Source of the DNA: Hyposmocoma kahamanoa
Lineage: Eukaryota; Arthropoda; Insecta; Lepidoptera; Cosmopterigidae
Direction: 5' to 3'
DNA length: 64,000 nt
Assembly: GCF_003589595.1 (NCBI RefSeq)
Contig: NW_020653397.1
Coordinates: forward strand, 2,990,134 to 3,054,133
The position numbers were made by a program, and so were the translations under genes. Of this stretch, positions 32,424 through 43,366 are shown in pieces; position 1 is the stretch's first letter; each line of letters starts with the position of its first letter. The notes under the pieces are model-generated. The model saw only the letters and a program-made list of their open reading frames with translations, ran no database searches and was not told the DNA's origin.

Positions 32424-33115
32424 TTAAATGTACCATAGGACAATACGACATTTATTTATGTACACGCAATCAAGTCTGCCAGTTATCATGCTCAAGATAC
32501 TGTTGGCGCTGGCCCGCATCCTACGCATCAAGGAAGTGCATCGCTTGCGCATCGTGGCGTGGAAACAATCCACCCGCGCGTCTGCGAACATACCTGAAGC
32601 GCTGCAGTACCGGGGCAGCCCCATCAGTACCCTAAAAGCGTTGTTGAATTGTACACGCAGAGCATTGTACTGCCTTTGTGTGTCGTTTGCCCACAGGGCG
32701 CTGGTGTAAAAAATTGTACAGAAGGCTCTAAATAGAGTTACCTTCACTTGAGCTGAACAATAAGCGAACCTGCGGGCAATCATATTGGCTCTTACGGACA
32801 GCGCTCTGCGTTCTCGTTCAATATCATCATCGTCCCCAAGATCAGACGTCACCATATGCCCCAGATATTTGAATTTATTGACTACCTCAAGAGTTGTCCC
32901 ATTTAATTTTACAACTGGAACATCCGGAACTGGTTTCCTTCTGACCCTAAAGACCATGCACTAGCTCTTGCTTACGTTGTATTTCAGTCCGTGGCCAAGA
33001 GCATACCTTTCACAAGAGTTGATCAACTTCTCCAGTCCACATATGGAGGCACTCAGCAGCACCATGTCGTCTGCGTAGCTACTATGGGAGTAGAATTCCG
33101 TTAAAATTATTTCAA
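32424..33115 (-). pseudogene. LINE reverse transcriptase C-terminal half
   Basis: This is a non-LTR retrotransposon ORF2 fragment read leftward. It starts with the catalytic box YADDMVLLSAS near 33085, continues ERYALGHGLKYNVSKS, then a TAG stop (32959) before CMVFRVRRKPVPDVP. The long open part holds NKFKYLGHMVT, DIERERRALSVRANMIARRF, QVKVTLFRAFC, ALRVQFNNAFRVLMGLPRYC, SASGMFADARVD and MRKRCTSLMRRM. The paralogue at 62520-63080 shares the whole order, so the family is clear although I do not assign a clade. It is 5'-truncated with one stop. The plus-strand frame at 32428-32709 is a shadow. Confidence 0.87.
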
Positions 33116-33261
33116 AAAATTTTGTCCCTTTCGCTCTGGAGCAGCCGATTAGTGAAGTAGTTTCGTCGTAATCAAACTTGAATATTTATTTATAACATAT
33201 ATTACAAATGTTTTTGTTTATTTTCTACCAGTCATGTCCATGTCATAGGCCTCGTTCACAT

Positions 33262-34140
33262 ATCCAAAGTTGCTCAACGTGCGATGGAGTGAGCTATGTT
33301 TGGGGTTTCTCTGATGGACCGATTCCCTAATGAGGTCATACGTCAGAGAACTATAGTGACGGACATAGCTCGTAAAATCAGTAAGCTTAAGTGTCAGTGG
33401 GCCGGGCATGTCTGCAAGAGGGTTGATCGCCGATGGAGCAGACTTGTTCCGGAATGGCGACTACGTTGTGACAATGCAACCTCTTTCATCGCCATCCCAC
33501 CTTTTTACCACCTTTTATCTGGTTGCTGGCCACCTACTTTGAAAATTTAAATCCTTTCTCTTCTTCGTCACTTACTTTTCTTCTTTCCATCGCCACTCTA
33601 TACTAGATTTCCGAAGCGACCACACGTGCTCGACTTGACATGAACTTCTGATCAGTTAAATCATGTAACCTAAGTGCTTGCAAAAAATTATTATTTGTAA
33701 TACCATTGACCGATTGTAAATGTAACCGAACTGCTTATAAAATATAGTATTCTCTTGTATTAGGCGCTCTTGGGGTAAGTTCCTTTTTACCATAACCTGT
33801 ATTTAATGTAGTAGGGAGTGTTTTTATATGATTGTACCTGTTTTTATATTATTATGTTTTGTTACAGCCTTTACGCCCTTATTACCTATTCTTTTCCCTT
33901 CCTGTACTCTTTATTTCTGCAATAAAATTCATGGGGACCGAACCTTGTATTTATTTACGCGAGGCTTGCGTGACAACATCAAGGAAGACGCCCTGCGGCA
34001 AGACGGACGGACGACCTGAGAAAGGCCACCGGCAGCGGCTGGATGCGGGCGGTACGAGACTGGAAGAGTTGACGTGATCAAGGGGAGGCTTATGTCCAGC
34101 AGTGGATGCTTGTAAGCTGATGGTGATGATGATATGAAAT
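33262..34140 (+). pseudogene. RTE-type LINE ORF2 C-terminus, split by an insertion
   Basis: The first part reads KVAQRAME, a TGA stop, AMFGVSLMDRFPNEVIRQRT, IVTDIARKISKLKCQWAGHV and DRRWSRLVPEWRLR (to ~33476). After a ~485-bp insertion it resumes with GRRPAARRTDDLRKATGSGW (33985 on) and MRAVRDWKS, then GEAYVQQWMLVS and a stop. A TGATGGTGATGATGAT tail ends it near 34136. The QWAGH, GRPPxRWxDD and YVQQW motifs are typical of the RTE clade C-terminus. Two in-frame stops and the insertion show it is dead. Other frames in this region are shadows. Confidence 0.82.
33485..33970 (+). mobile_element. D8 repeat inserted in the RTE LINE
   Basis: GTGACAA is present at both junctions (33478-33484 and 33970-33976), a candidate 7-bp target duplication. 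The content is pyrimidine-rich at the start, then GGGGTAAGT, TAGTAGGGAGTGTTTTTATA, TTGTACCTGTTTTTATATTA, TTGTTACAG and an AATAAAATTCATGGGGACCG segment. It matches 43655-44125 in order. I could not decide between a solo LTR and another class. Confidence 0.55.
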
Positions 34141-34192
34141 AGAGATATTATGAATTTTGGACCATTGGTTGAGAATATTTGAATGCAATAAT

Positions 34193-34477
34193 CATTGACT
34201 TACAAATAAATAGACGACGGGTCTAATACAAAAACCACGAAAAAAATGTCCCAAGTCAACCTATTTAAACGTAGTGACATGTAAAGGAATATCAAAAAGC
34301 TAAAACGTTGATTTAAATTGTAATGTCATCGCAGTACTGTCTAATTTTGCTTGCTTCGCTGTCAGTCGAATAAACGAAGACTAAAGCGTGAATGACGCTC
34401 TGTATACGATTTTAACGCCCTATAAGTTCGGACACTTTTTAGCGCGGACCCGACGTCCATATAGTTGTAAGTCAATG
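34193..34477 (+). mobile_element. TSD8-N1 MITE, copy 5
   Basis: Exact 8-bp duplication GCAATAAT at 34185-34192 and 34478-34485; 285 bp. Confidence 0.95.
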
Positions 34478-34485
34478 GCAATAAT

Positions 34486-35095
34486 AGAGTAATTTAATTT
34501 TATTATTAATTGTAGTGTCACTTTTCTTTCTCCCTCTTACCGGAGTTCACGTGCTAATTGAAACAAGACTCTTATTTCCTAACATACCGAGCTCTTCAGC
34601 TGATATCCAGCAATCTGTGTAAAGACCAAATTAAAAAAAAACACCTTTAATCTATAGGAAAGTTAGATTCTTTTTTGTGGAAGAAAATTACAAAAAAGCA
34701 ACAGTAAAACCTAATTCACCGAGTTGGTAAAGTTTGTGTTGAACATCTGGAATAACATCACGTAGCAAATGTTTTGGGACGTAACCGTAACAAGTAACAA
34801 CATCTGATACTCGGAGCGTATTTTTTATGATATACGATTATTACGGGGTTTTAGCAGTGAGAGGTATTTTTTAATTTTGTTTATTTAACAAAAGTTAAAA
34901 GTCAGTCGATTCATAACAATCGCGAAAACCTAAGAAGTCGATAATAATTATTTTCTATAGGATGATAATCTTGAATGATAGATGTTCTAAATTCAAGGAT
35001 GAAAGCAAAAACAGTAGACTAGTGCGCTGGTTTATGGCATAACAATAATAATACATAATTTATTGTTTTTTTTTTTATTATATTGACTATTTTTT
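34486..35095. other. Unannotated stretch
   Basis: AT-rich with long A and T runs. A short piece at 34920-34935 (ATCGCGAAAACCTAAGAA) is the distal end of FB-1. Confidence 0.45.
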
Positions 35096-35099
35096 CCAA

Positions 35100-35228
35100 T
35101 CAGATTCTTATGATAATGATTTTATTGTACTGGAAGAAAAGAATCGACAGCAGAAGTTGTTCAAATTTGATTAAATTTGACCAACTACTGCTGTCCCGAT
35201 TTTTTTTACAATGCAATAAAATGATCCT
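35100..35228. repeat. Foldback repeat, ~55-bp arms
   Basis: ATTTTATTGTACTGGAAGAA ... GACAGCAGAAGTTG pairs imperfectly with CAACTACTGCTGTC ... TACAATGCAATAAAAT. Single copy in the window. Confidence 0.6.
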
Positions 35229-35242
35229 TACATAAAACTTAT

Positions 35243-35408
35243 GGTCGTATTCCAGAACTCTACTCAGTGCTCACATCATGACTTGAGTATGATTTGAAGC
35301 ACTGGAAATCATACTCAAGTCCTTGTCATTACTATCGTATTTCCAGTGTTTGACAGCATACTCAAGTCCTGAGTTGAGCATTGAGGAGAGTTCTGGAATA
35401 CGACCCTA
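35243..35408. mobile_element. TSD8-N4b MITE, complete copy
   Basis: GGTCGTATTCCAGAACTCTA at the left is mirrored by TAGAGT-like AGAGTTCTGGAATACGACC at the right, ~166 bp. ACTTGAGTATGATTT and its inverse recur inside. The copy at 48961-49111 has AGTTTCT on both sides, suggesting a 7-8 bp target duplication. Confidence 0.7.
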
Positions 35409-35429
35409 AGTCTATCAGAATAAAAATAA

Positions 35430-35670
35430 ATTAATCAATTTTATTAGTTTTGTATGAAAATGATTTGTTTAAATTTGACGAATATGAAATAATCCTTACG
35501 TGAAAGTGACTCGATCAGCATTAAAAAACAAATTTGATAAAAAAAAAACTAACTATGCCAAAATTGTTTTCACAAGAAAAGACTTCATGGTTCCTAAGAC
35601 AGTTTCCTTGTATCTTCTATAGCTTCAGATTTCCCCATACTGTCCCATTAAAAAAAAAATACTGTATACT
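35430..35670 (+). repeat. Dispersed repeat D3, plus copy
   Basis: It matches the reverse complement of 14945-15240, best at CCTAAGACAGTTTCCTTGTA. The 82-codon frame across it is not conserved in the other copy. Confidence 0.6.
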
Positions 35671-35804
35671 TGGTGCTCAATTCAACAGAACCCTTTTGAA
35701 ATTTAGTTGCATAGTGATTATTGGTAGTCGAAAATATGATACATCAGCGATTCTTCCACCATCCTTTGTCTTTTACTTATAATTAATGATTTTATTTAAT
35801 TGTT

Positions 35805-36292
35805 GACAGGTAAGTGGCAGTTGCTTTAATTGCACAGTGTATGTAAGTACAGCAATGTGTTTCAACATTTCTCTGGGTTCGGAGAAGTACTGCATATCGC
35901 GTTATTTATTCCAGCAATAAGTCATGTGAGCATTACTGCGTTCCTGTTCTGAAGGGTTAAGGGTGCTGATGAAATTGCAGGCACATGGAACTTGTTAATT
36001 TCCTGTCTCAGGGTGACAAGCGCAAGCGGTAAACCTCAGGTCTTTGAGATTTAACCTGTCGCGCGTCGTAGACACACGTTGTCTCTAATAATTTTGGTAA
36101 AAAAACGAAAGACGTTATAAACTGTTTTAATATATTTTTATTTCTAGGTGGATAAAAGCATTGCTTGCGTTTAGAGACACCTCGTGGCTCTAGGACGCTA
36201 CAGTACCAAAATCGATAGAGACACCGAGTGTCTCTATGACGCGTGACGTTATTGCTACTACCACCTAGTGCACGACCAGTTCGGGCTGTCAC
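35805..36292 (-). repeat. D4 fragment, then IR-A split by a MITE
   Basis: Bases 35805-35880 match D4 at 18555. IR-A on the minus strand occupies 35885-36056 (GCATTACTGCGTTCCTGTTC ... GGTCTTTGAGATTTAA). Its last piece resumes at 36256 (CTACCACCTAGTGCACGACC). Confidence 0.7.
36057..36253. mobile_element. TIR MITE inserted in IR-A
   Basis: GTCGCGCGTCGTAGACACAC and ATTTTGGTA at the left are mirrored by TACCAAAAT and CTCTATGACGCGTGAC at the right; TIRs of about 45 bp, imperfect. TTAA lies at the left junction and TTAT at the right, possibly a decayed TTAA target. The minus-strand open frame here is not recognised. Confidence 0.65.
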
Positions 36293-36385
36293 TTGATAGC
36301 TTACAAAAAGGTGTTTTTAACGATCCATTTAATATGCGACTAACGCGAGGACTGTTTGAATGTTATTTTTTTTAACATACACACT

Positions 36386-36526
36386 CTTAGCCCTGCAATA
36401 GGGAAACCCTGCCATGGCATGTAGACACGCAATGACTACCACAAATTACAGCCAAACACACGAGAGAAATAAATTTAGGCCATACAAATATTTCTAGCAT
36501 GGTAACCGTTGGGCCACGGAGGCAGC
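36386..36526 (-). mobile_element. SINE-1 with internal deletion
   Basis: The body and A-box end (CATGGTAACCGTTGGGCCAC) are present on the minus strand, but the B-box region is missing, so it could not be transcribed by Pol III. Confidence 0.8.
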
Positions 36527-36939
36527 AATGAATTAAATTTAATGTAAAAAACTCAGTGTTAAAAAATACTCGACTACAATAATAATAGCAAATATAAATC
36601 TTTCAATAGTTGTTCTATCGTGTACGTTAGAAGCGGTAACATGAATGTGACATGGGTTCATTACATTCAAAATTGTGCTTCTGTCTGTAACCCTGTCACA
36701 TTGGCGTGTAAGTGGTTGTGTAACTCGGAATTCTTTTAGGTCTTATTAAATTCCTGAGGATAGAGGCCGTAAAACATGTCTTACTGTGTGGATATGCGTG
36801 TGTCTGGGAAAAGATATAATTACAGTTTTTAAGCATTACTTACTGACTGTAGTAGGTAAGTGGATATTTTTTTCAGGGCAACCTTTTTTGGAGTAGTAAT
36901 TTACCGTTTTTTTTTTAAATTTATTTGTTATAATACCAA
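36527..36939. other. Unannotated stretch
   Basis: No feature supported. Confidence 0.4.
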
Positions 36940-37162
36940 GTGAGGGGAGGAACATGTGGTAAGTGACAGGCCTGTTAATAACAACGCAAATATCTAAGGG
37001 GCACTGCCACCCTGATACATAAGTTTACAAGTCCCATGCATCTATATTTTCACCAGCACCCTTACCCCTCCAAATCGAAACGCAGTAATTTTCACATTAC
37101 TGCTTGGCGGCAGAAATAGGTAAGGTGGTAGTACTTCCCTAGACGAACTCTTTCACAACTGA
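36940..37162 (+). repeat. IR-A copy
   Basis: CAAGTGAGGGGAGGAACATG through TACTGCTTGGCGGCAGAAAT to CTAGACGAACTCTTTCACA; diverged. Confidence 0.8.
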
Positions 37163-37434
37163 AACTGACTTTACTAAAAGTGACCTTAACTACTAATAGT
37201 GCAACTGCTACCAATAGAGCTTCAGTAGCAGGTTGTCTGGTAGTACTTAAAGAGAAATATCTCCATATAAAAATCATGTACAAAGTTAGATATTTTATAC
37301 TCAAATAAATCGTTTTAAAGTTTTGAAGTATTGCAACGACATTGTACATAGCATAAAGAACTTTATGGTGAATTGTGTAACGTACAAAGTAGCATTCTCG
37401 AGCGTGCGTGAAAATTTCGCGGAAGATTTTGACT

Positions 37435-37941
37435 CATCGAGTATATAACCAGAAATAGAGACGTAATAAAGGGCCATACAATCCTGGTAACTCATCAGTG
37501 ATACATCACTTATAAATATCAACTCTCGTTTGCACTGAAATAAAGACAGGCCAACAATTGACTCCGTATACACAGGTCAGTTGTATATACCAAAAAATAT
37601 TCTGTATTTATTGTAATATACATAATATCCCTAACAATGGCGTGCTGTTACATTCGGTGGTGTGGGAAAAAACAGCAAAACATCTAATTACAAAACAAAC
37701 AATCAAATTTCATCGGTAATTAAATACTAAATACGTAACTTTGCAATTATCGTCCATTATAGCGAAGCTCAAGTTAACTGGTCGATTTGAAGTGAAACAA
37801 TTGACGACACCCATTGACGACACCCGTCAATTGTTTCGAACTCGGGCTAGCCAATCGGAGTTGTCACAGTAATGATATGGCAGAATAGTTTTCAAACAAA
37901 TTAAATGACATTTCGTCTGTGTTTCTGGTTATATACTCGAT
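37435..37941 (+). mobile_element. TSD8-N2 element, copy 2
   Basis: Ends CATCGAGTATATAACCAGAA and CTGGTTATATACTCGATG with exact TTTTGACT duplications at 37427-37434 and 37942-37949. 507 bp. A local duplication of ATTGACGACACCC occurs at ~37800-37827. Confidence 0.95.
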
Positions 37942-37949
37942 GTTTTGAC

Positions 37950-38490
37950 TTGTCAATTGACCATAAAGTTCATCATACTATGTACAATATCGTTACAAAA
38001 ATTCGCTTCCATCCGTTCCGTCTCAATATAAATTGAGCCCTAGGCGTAGGTATCGTATATTTTTTGTAAGTTAAGATCGTCGTTTAATATTAAATGCCTA
38101 AACCATTTGATTTAGCATAATAGTTTTGCCGCTCCACCTCTGATAACTCGCCTTAAGTCGCATAGCGACTGGATCGCACTTCACCTAGATATTCAATTGA
38201 TTGAGCTATAAAATAGAGTGTTGGTAGCCCGGTTAGTCCAGTGGGATAGCGCTTGCTTCTCAATTGCGAAGTGGAGCGGTTGGTCGGTGGTGACACTTTC
38301 CTACGTACGTAGGTATATTTGTTAATGTTTAGTAGCCCTTATTCTTTTTTTATTTCTTAATTCAAAACCCATTACTGCGGCAAAAAGCCTTTTAAACCCA
38401 ATGGTTTAAATGGTTTGACTTTATTTGTGAAATTACTCCACTACCAACTTAATTACAATAATTAAAGTGTCATCTATTGTCAGTGGCTGG
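37950..38490. other. Unannotated stretch with a tRNA-like scrap
   Basis: At 38227-38285 TAGTCCAGTGGGATAGCGCT resembles a tRNA D-arm, but there is no B-box or closing stem. Confidence 0.35.
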
Positions 38491-38494
38491 TAGT

Positions 38495-38735
38495 TAAAGG
38501 TTGAGTGAAGAAAAACTTTCATACATTTCTCACAGATGGCGGTACGGCAAAAAAAAAGACTGCAATAAACCCATGGAAAAAATCATGAGGTTTGATGGTT
38601 CGTTTCGCGGTTTAGTTGGCATAGCGTCTGGCGTCGGTTTGCTAAAAGACGTTGGTTTGAAATGGTTTGAATCCAGCCGGATCTAAGTAATTTTTTTCTA
38701 AGAGTTGGATCTTTGTTTAATAATTATAACAAATA
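38495..38735 (+). mobile_element. SINE-3 with 5' extension
   Basis: The layout matches 7925-8170: ACTTTCATACATTT, AGATGGCGGTACGG, TTAGTTGGCATAGCGTCTGG, then a degraded B-box (GGTTTGAATCC) and a tail TAATAATTATAACAAATA. Confidence 0.75.
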
Positions 38736-38742
38736 CATTATG

Positions 38743-38795
38743 ACGGCAGTAGAGCTCCTTGTGAGAGAATTGGTCCAGTGAGGTACTGCCCCGGA
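38743..38795 (-). repeat. IR-A end fragment
   Basis: GGCAGTAGAGCTCCTTGTGA and GGTCCAGTGAGGTACTGCC. Confidence 0.7.
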
Positions 38796-40375
38796 AGAAA
38801 AAACACCATGGAAGTGCCTTAAGCCTCGAATAATATCAGAACCAATGTCGCCAAAACTCACACATTCTGAATTTGAAACACTACAAAATCTTGATTGATT
38901 GGTCGTAGTTTCAAAGTTAAAAAGAAATAACAAATTCTGGATTGTTATATAATTTAAACTTTATCCCGTCGGCATATCGTTGAAATTTCAACCAATGTGC
39001 TGTCATCCCAAGCAGCACAGCCACATCTAAATATATACTAAAAGATATCTAAAAGAATTTAATTCGATTGAATATTTTAAGAGTTCAAATTCCCTAAAGA
39101 TATCTCGAAGAAGGTTTCTAGATAATTTAAAGTATAAGTGGGCACAACTTTATTAGTAGACCACAAGAGTGCTTTGAGAAACTATCTGTAGGTAGTGTTA
39201 ATTCTTATCTTTTTTCTCAAGTAACCCTTCTAGAATGCTGCAAGACCATTTGTAGAATGTAAACAGTTTTTATTTAGTATTGTAAACAGTTTTTAGATAA
39301 TTTATGGTGTATGATAGTTTTCTTAGTAATATTATTTTAAAACCAAAATACGAAAGTGTTACAAACATAAGACGCAATTCTCTTAATACTAATAGATTTC
39401 AAGTTTAATGGCTTACAAAATATAAACTATCAAAATTGCAACATGGCGAAATTAGATATAATATTTCTGACTTTTTCGCGCAATGTTTAATCGGTTAGAA
39501 AGCGCGAATTTACGTGCAACTTTAAATACATTGTGAAAAGTGATGTAAAACCTGTCATAAAAGTAAAGCGCTCGCAGTTATCGATTTTCGGTTTTAAATA
39601 TTTACAGAAAGCTTAAACATACAAAATAACTCACAAAACAAACTATTTTCAAGAAGTTCTAAGTTTCTTCAAGCTAATTTCAACTTATATTTACTTTTTA
39701 AAAAGAAAAGAAGTTTTTCTCGGCGACTTCATAGTCATTCTTTAAAAACAAGAATTTAAAGCTTTTATCAAAACACTGTTTGGAGCATTTTGTCTATAGC
39801 TTTATCTATAGAAAAAAGATTATTTTTACTTGCTTCATGTAGTTGATCTTGTAGAAGAATATTCACTCCTATGAAGGTTTGGTGATTGTCTACAAAACGC
39901 AATGTTTCTAAGCGATTTTTCGTTTGACAGTATTACAAAACCTTTATAAAAGTTATAGGAATAGTGAGCGTATTATGCAATACAAAACTTTTCAAAACAC
40001 TAGGTCAAAAAACAAATAAAGAAATCCAATCTGTCGCAAAAAAACGTTATTATGTATAATTATATAGAATGTGTTATATATGACTAGGAAGGTGGATAAA
40101 TTCCCTATCATATAAATATAAGGAATATTTTAATGACATACCTAACTTATGTTGGAAGAAATAAAATTTTCATTACAAAATTGAGGTTATTTCTTCACGC
40201 CAACCACATTTCACACAATGATTTCACTATATTCTATTGATAGACGGCACAATACACATACACAACATTGAAGTACATTAGTTTACGCGCTTATTTCAAT
40301 TATTTTTATCACTTATTTGTCAACAAACAAATGCCGACCATGACCGGCCCGAGCGCGAATTACGACGATTGTATC

Positions 40376-41438
40376 CAGCGTTGCTAATTTGTGGGGAATT
40401 CCCCAAATTGTGGGGAGTTTCAACTAGGTTGGGGATTTTGTGGGGATTGGCGCTATGTGAGGAAAATGTGGGGATTCTAACATTTTATCATTTTGTTTAA
40501 TCTATCATCGCTAGTTTGATCGTTACTGTTAGAAACACTGTGATGGACTATATCGACGTGTTTTTGAACATCGCACATCTCTTGTATTATTAACAAGCAG
40601 CTTAAATAGAATGATTATTAGAGCACTTGGTTCTGAATTGTAAAATTACCAGTCGGTGCGTGTTGAGTCCGCGATTCTTTCTCCCGCTTAGGCCGGTTCC
40701 CGGTATGAAGCAAAACGAAATCAGCTATTGATAAACAAAGCCGAGCAGTTGGTACTTCCATACCACAACTTACCATTCGTCAACTTTAAATATTAAATAT
40801 AGGTCGAAATTCTTTGATTATTTCTAACATTAACATAGCGTCACCAAATGCACAACAAATAATCAATTTACTTAATTTTGTAAGGCAAAGAAAAATGATT
40901 TTTTGTTCAGACTGTTTACAGATTAATTTTGAATCTAATTAATATTATAATAAATATAACTGCCTCCGTGGCCGAACGGTTACCATGCAGGACTGCCATG
41001 CAGAGGCCCCAGGTTCGATTCCCGGGTCGGGTGAAATATTTGTATGGCCTACATTTATTCCTCTCGTGAGTTTGGGTGTAATTTCTGGTTGTCTACGTGT
41101 GTGTCCATGCCACCCGCGACACAGGGTTTCCCTAGTGCGGGGCTGTGTTGAGTGTGTGCGTTATTATTATTATTAATATAAATAAACAATTTAAGGTCAT
41201 CTAATTTTATAATTAGTTTTACATTTTACATTCTATTTACATTCATAACAAACGTAATAGATTATTACATTATGAGTTTCTTAATTCTTTATTTTATTTT
41301 TAAGCGATGTATTTGTAATAAATAATGAAAATTCGAGATGTGGGGAATTTGTGGGGAACATGAACTTTACTCTCCCCAAATTTGAGGATTTTAACCGTGA
41401 TTTTGGGAGATTTTGAACAATTGGCATTGGCAACGCTG
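40376..41438. mobile_element. hAT-N3 element, with a SINE-1 nested inside
   Basis: Termini CAGCGTTGCTAAT and GGCATTGGCAACGCTG are inverted, and exact ATTGTATC duplications lie at 40368-40375 and 41439-41446. The CAGNG start with an 8-bp target duplication is classic hAT. The subterminal regions are rich in GTGGGGA/TCCCCAAA. 1063 bp including the SINE; no transposase frame. Confidence 0.92.
40959..41176 (+). mobile_element. SINE-1 inside hAT-N3
   Basis: Full-length head with A-box and B-box GGTTCGATTCC, body and a TTATTATTATTATT tail. Confidence 0.92.
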
Positions 41439-41772
41439 ATTGTATCGAATGATGTGACTTAATATCCAAGGTTCACCACCTCCACTAGATCTTTTAATAT
41501 TCTTTACTTTATCCATTTTGCATGAACTCTTACAACGTCCAACAGAGTAAAAACCCTAATTGTAGTATTTTTTTAAATAAAATCTACTGAAGACGCGCTA
41601 TAACGTGTTTGTCAATAAGTACAAACACTACAGAATGTCTATAAATGAAATATATCTAGAATAAACTTAAGAACACTAGTTTTTAGAGTATTAATAGACT
41701 TTATTGGATGTGTATAGAACAATTTTACTAAAAATAATCAGTTGTTCTACAGATGAATTGAAATTGAATTGA

Positions 41773-42001
41773 ACTGCCTCCGTGGCCGAACGGTTACCAT
41801 GCCGGACTGCCACGCAGAGGTCCCAGGTTCGATTCCCGGGCCGGGAGAAATATTTGTATGGCCTACATTTATTTCTCTCGTGAGTTTGGGTGTAATTTGT
41901 GGTTGTCTATGTGTGTGTCCATGGCACCCGCGACACAGGGTTTCCCTAGTGCGGGGCTATGTTGAGTGTGAGCGTTATTATTATTATTATTATTATTATT
42001 A
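41773..42001 (+). mobile_element. SINE-1 inside element A
   Basis: Full length with a long (TTA)n tail. Copy B at ~46490 lacks it. This is one of the best-preserved heads (B-box GGTTCGATTCC, GGGCCGGGAG). Confidence 0.93.
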
Positions 42002-42026
42002 AAGAATTTAAAATAAGGACTATAAG

Positions 42027-42301
42027 CATTGACTTACAAATAAATGGACAACGGGTCTAATACAAAAACCACGAAAAAAATGTCCCAAGTCAACCTATTT
42101 AAACGTAGTGATATGTAAAGGAATATGAAAAAGCTTTTAAATTGTAATGTCATTGCAGTACTGTCTAATTTCGCTTGCTTCGCTGTCAGTCAAACAAACG
42201 AAGACTAAAGCGTGAATGACGCTCTGTATACGATTTTAACGCCCTATAAGTTCGGACACTTTTTAGCGCGGACCCGACGTCCATATAATTGTAAGTCAAT
42301 G
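42027..42301 (+). mobile_element. TSD8-N1 MITE, copy 6
   Basis: Exact ACTATAAG duplication at 42019-42026 and 42302-42309. Copy B of element A lacks it (ACCATAAG at ~46510). Confidence 0.95.
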
Positions 42302-42355
42302 ACTATAAGAGTAAATCTTAAGCGAGATTACACTTAATTAAGTTGTTTGGTAATA

Positions 42356-42920
42356 ACCGCTCACGCGATGCGCTCATTCAATTTCCTTTAAATCAAGTTA
42401 TTATAAATAAAAATTATTATTCTGCACTGCTAAATAAATACTCTCCGTACTACCAACAAAAACATTTAAAGAAAATGCAGTAATACACAGCAAATCCTGC
42501 ACTTAAAAAGCACTAATGATATTTTTGGTGTACTTGGATAAATATGATAATATTCCGTTTGAGTGGTTCTAACGTTTACCATGAAATTACTCCTTAGACT
42601 ATAGTTTATAAACATGTATATTCAGGGTAAACTTAAAAAAAGCTACTTACGGTATGTTTTCAATAAATAAACACCGAAATCACCAGCCCAAACAATAACA
42701 CTCACGATTGTCGTGACGTATTTTTGAAGTTGTTTATTTTTTTAAATGACAGACCCAGGCATTAAAAACTTTATGGTTTGCTAGAGTAGTTACCGAAATA
42801 GCAATTAGTATTAGTTCTTTTACCTGTTATGACTTCGATATTCGATAAATCGGTATAAAATCATCACCGGCACCTCTAGGCGTGGTATGCGTCTACGGCT
42901 GCATGTATCGCGTGAGCGGT
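42356..42920 (+). mobile_element. TA-N1 element, copy 3
   Basis: 565 bp between CCGCTCACGCGAT and ATCGCGTGAGCGG with TA at 42354-42355 and 42921-42922. A short deletion near its left end removes the stretch with AAAATGGCGGC. Absent from copy B. Confidence 0.9.
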
Positions 42921-43060
42921 TAAGGTGTTAAAATTTTGACTTCAGTGAAATAAGTCTATAAGAACAATTTCTTTTTTTTAAAACCATTTATAGAGAACTA
43001 TTATCTAAATTAATACCATATTAAGACTGTTTATAGGCGTTTAAAGTGTGCTTCTTGGGA

Positions 43061-43366
43061 AACCTAACCGCATGATGATGATGTAAAATACGTCAGAAGT
43101 TAGGTCAAGAAATATCTAGTTTTTTGCATGCACACGCGAAATATACGTTACGAATATGATGCATGACGTGTGAGACAAATATGATAACGACCTCGGTTTG
43201 CGCTGGATCTCATATACTTTGTCTTTTTTTAGCATTCACCAAATTTCCTTCCGACTGAAAGGAATTTTGGATCTTTTATCAGGCGCCATTTCATTCAATC
43301 GTTTTATAAGCAATAACAAACGTAATTGCTAACGTTTAATTTGTATGTAATAGTATTTAATTAAAA
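43061..43366. other. Unannotated stretch
   Basis: No feature supported. Confidence 0.4.

Larger units (their letters stand above)
39006..43060. mobile_element. Element A, ~1.9 kb core with at least four nested insertions
   Basis: Short terminal inverted repeats TCCCAAGCAGCACA (39006-39019) and TGTGCTTCTTGGGA (43047-43060) bound a region whose outer parts match 45967-46665. Removing hAT-N3, two SINE-1 copies, TSD8-N1 and TA-N1 leaves roughly 1.9 kb without a recognisable open frame. I saw no target duplication. The superfamily is unknown. Confidence 0.65.
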
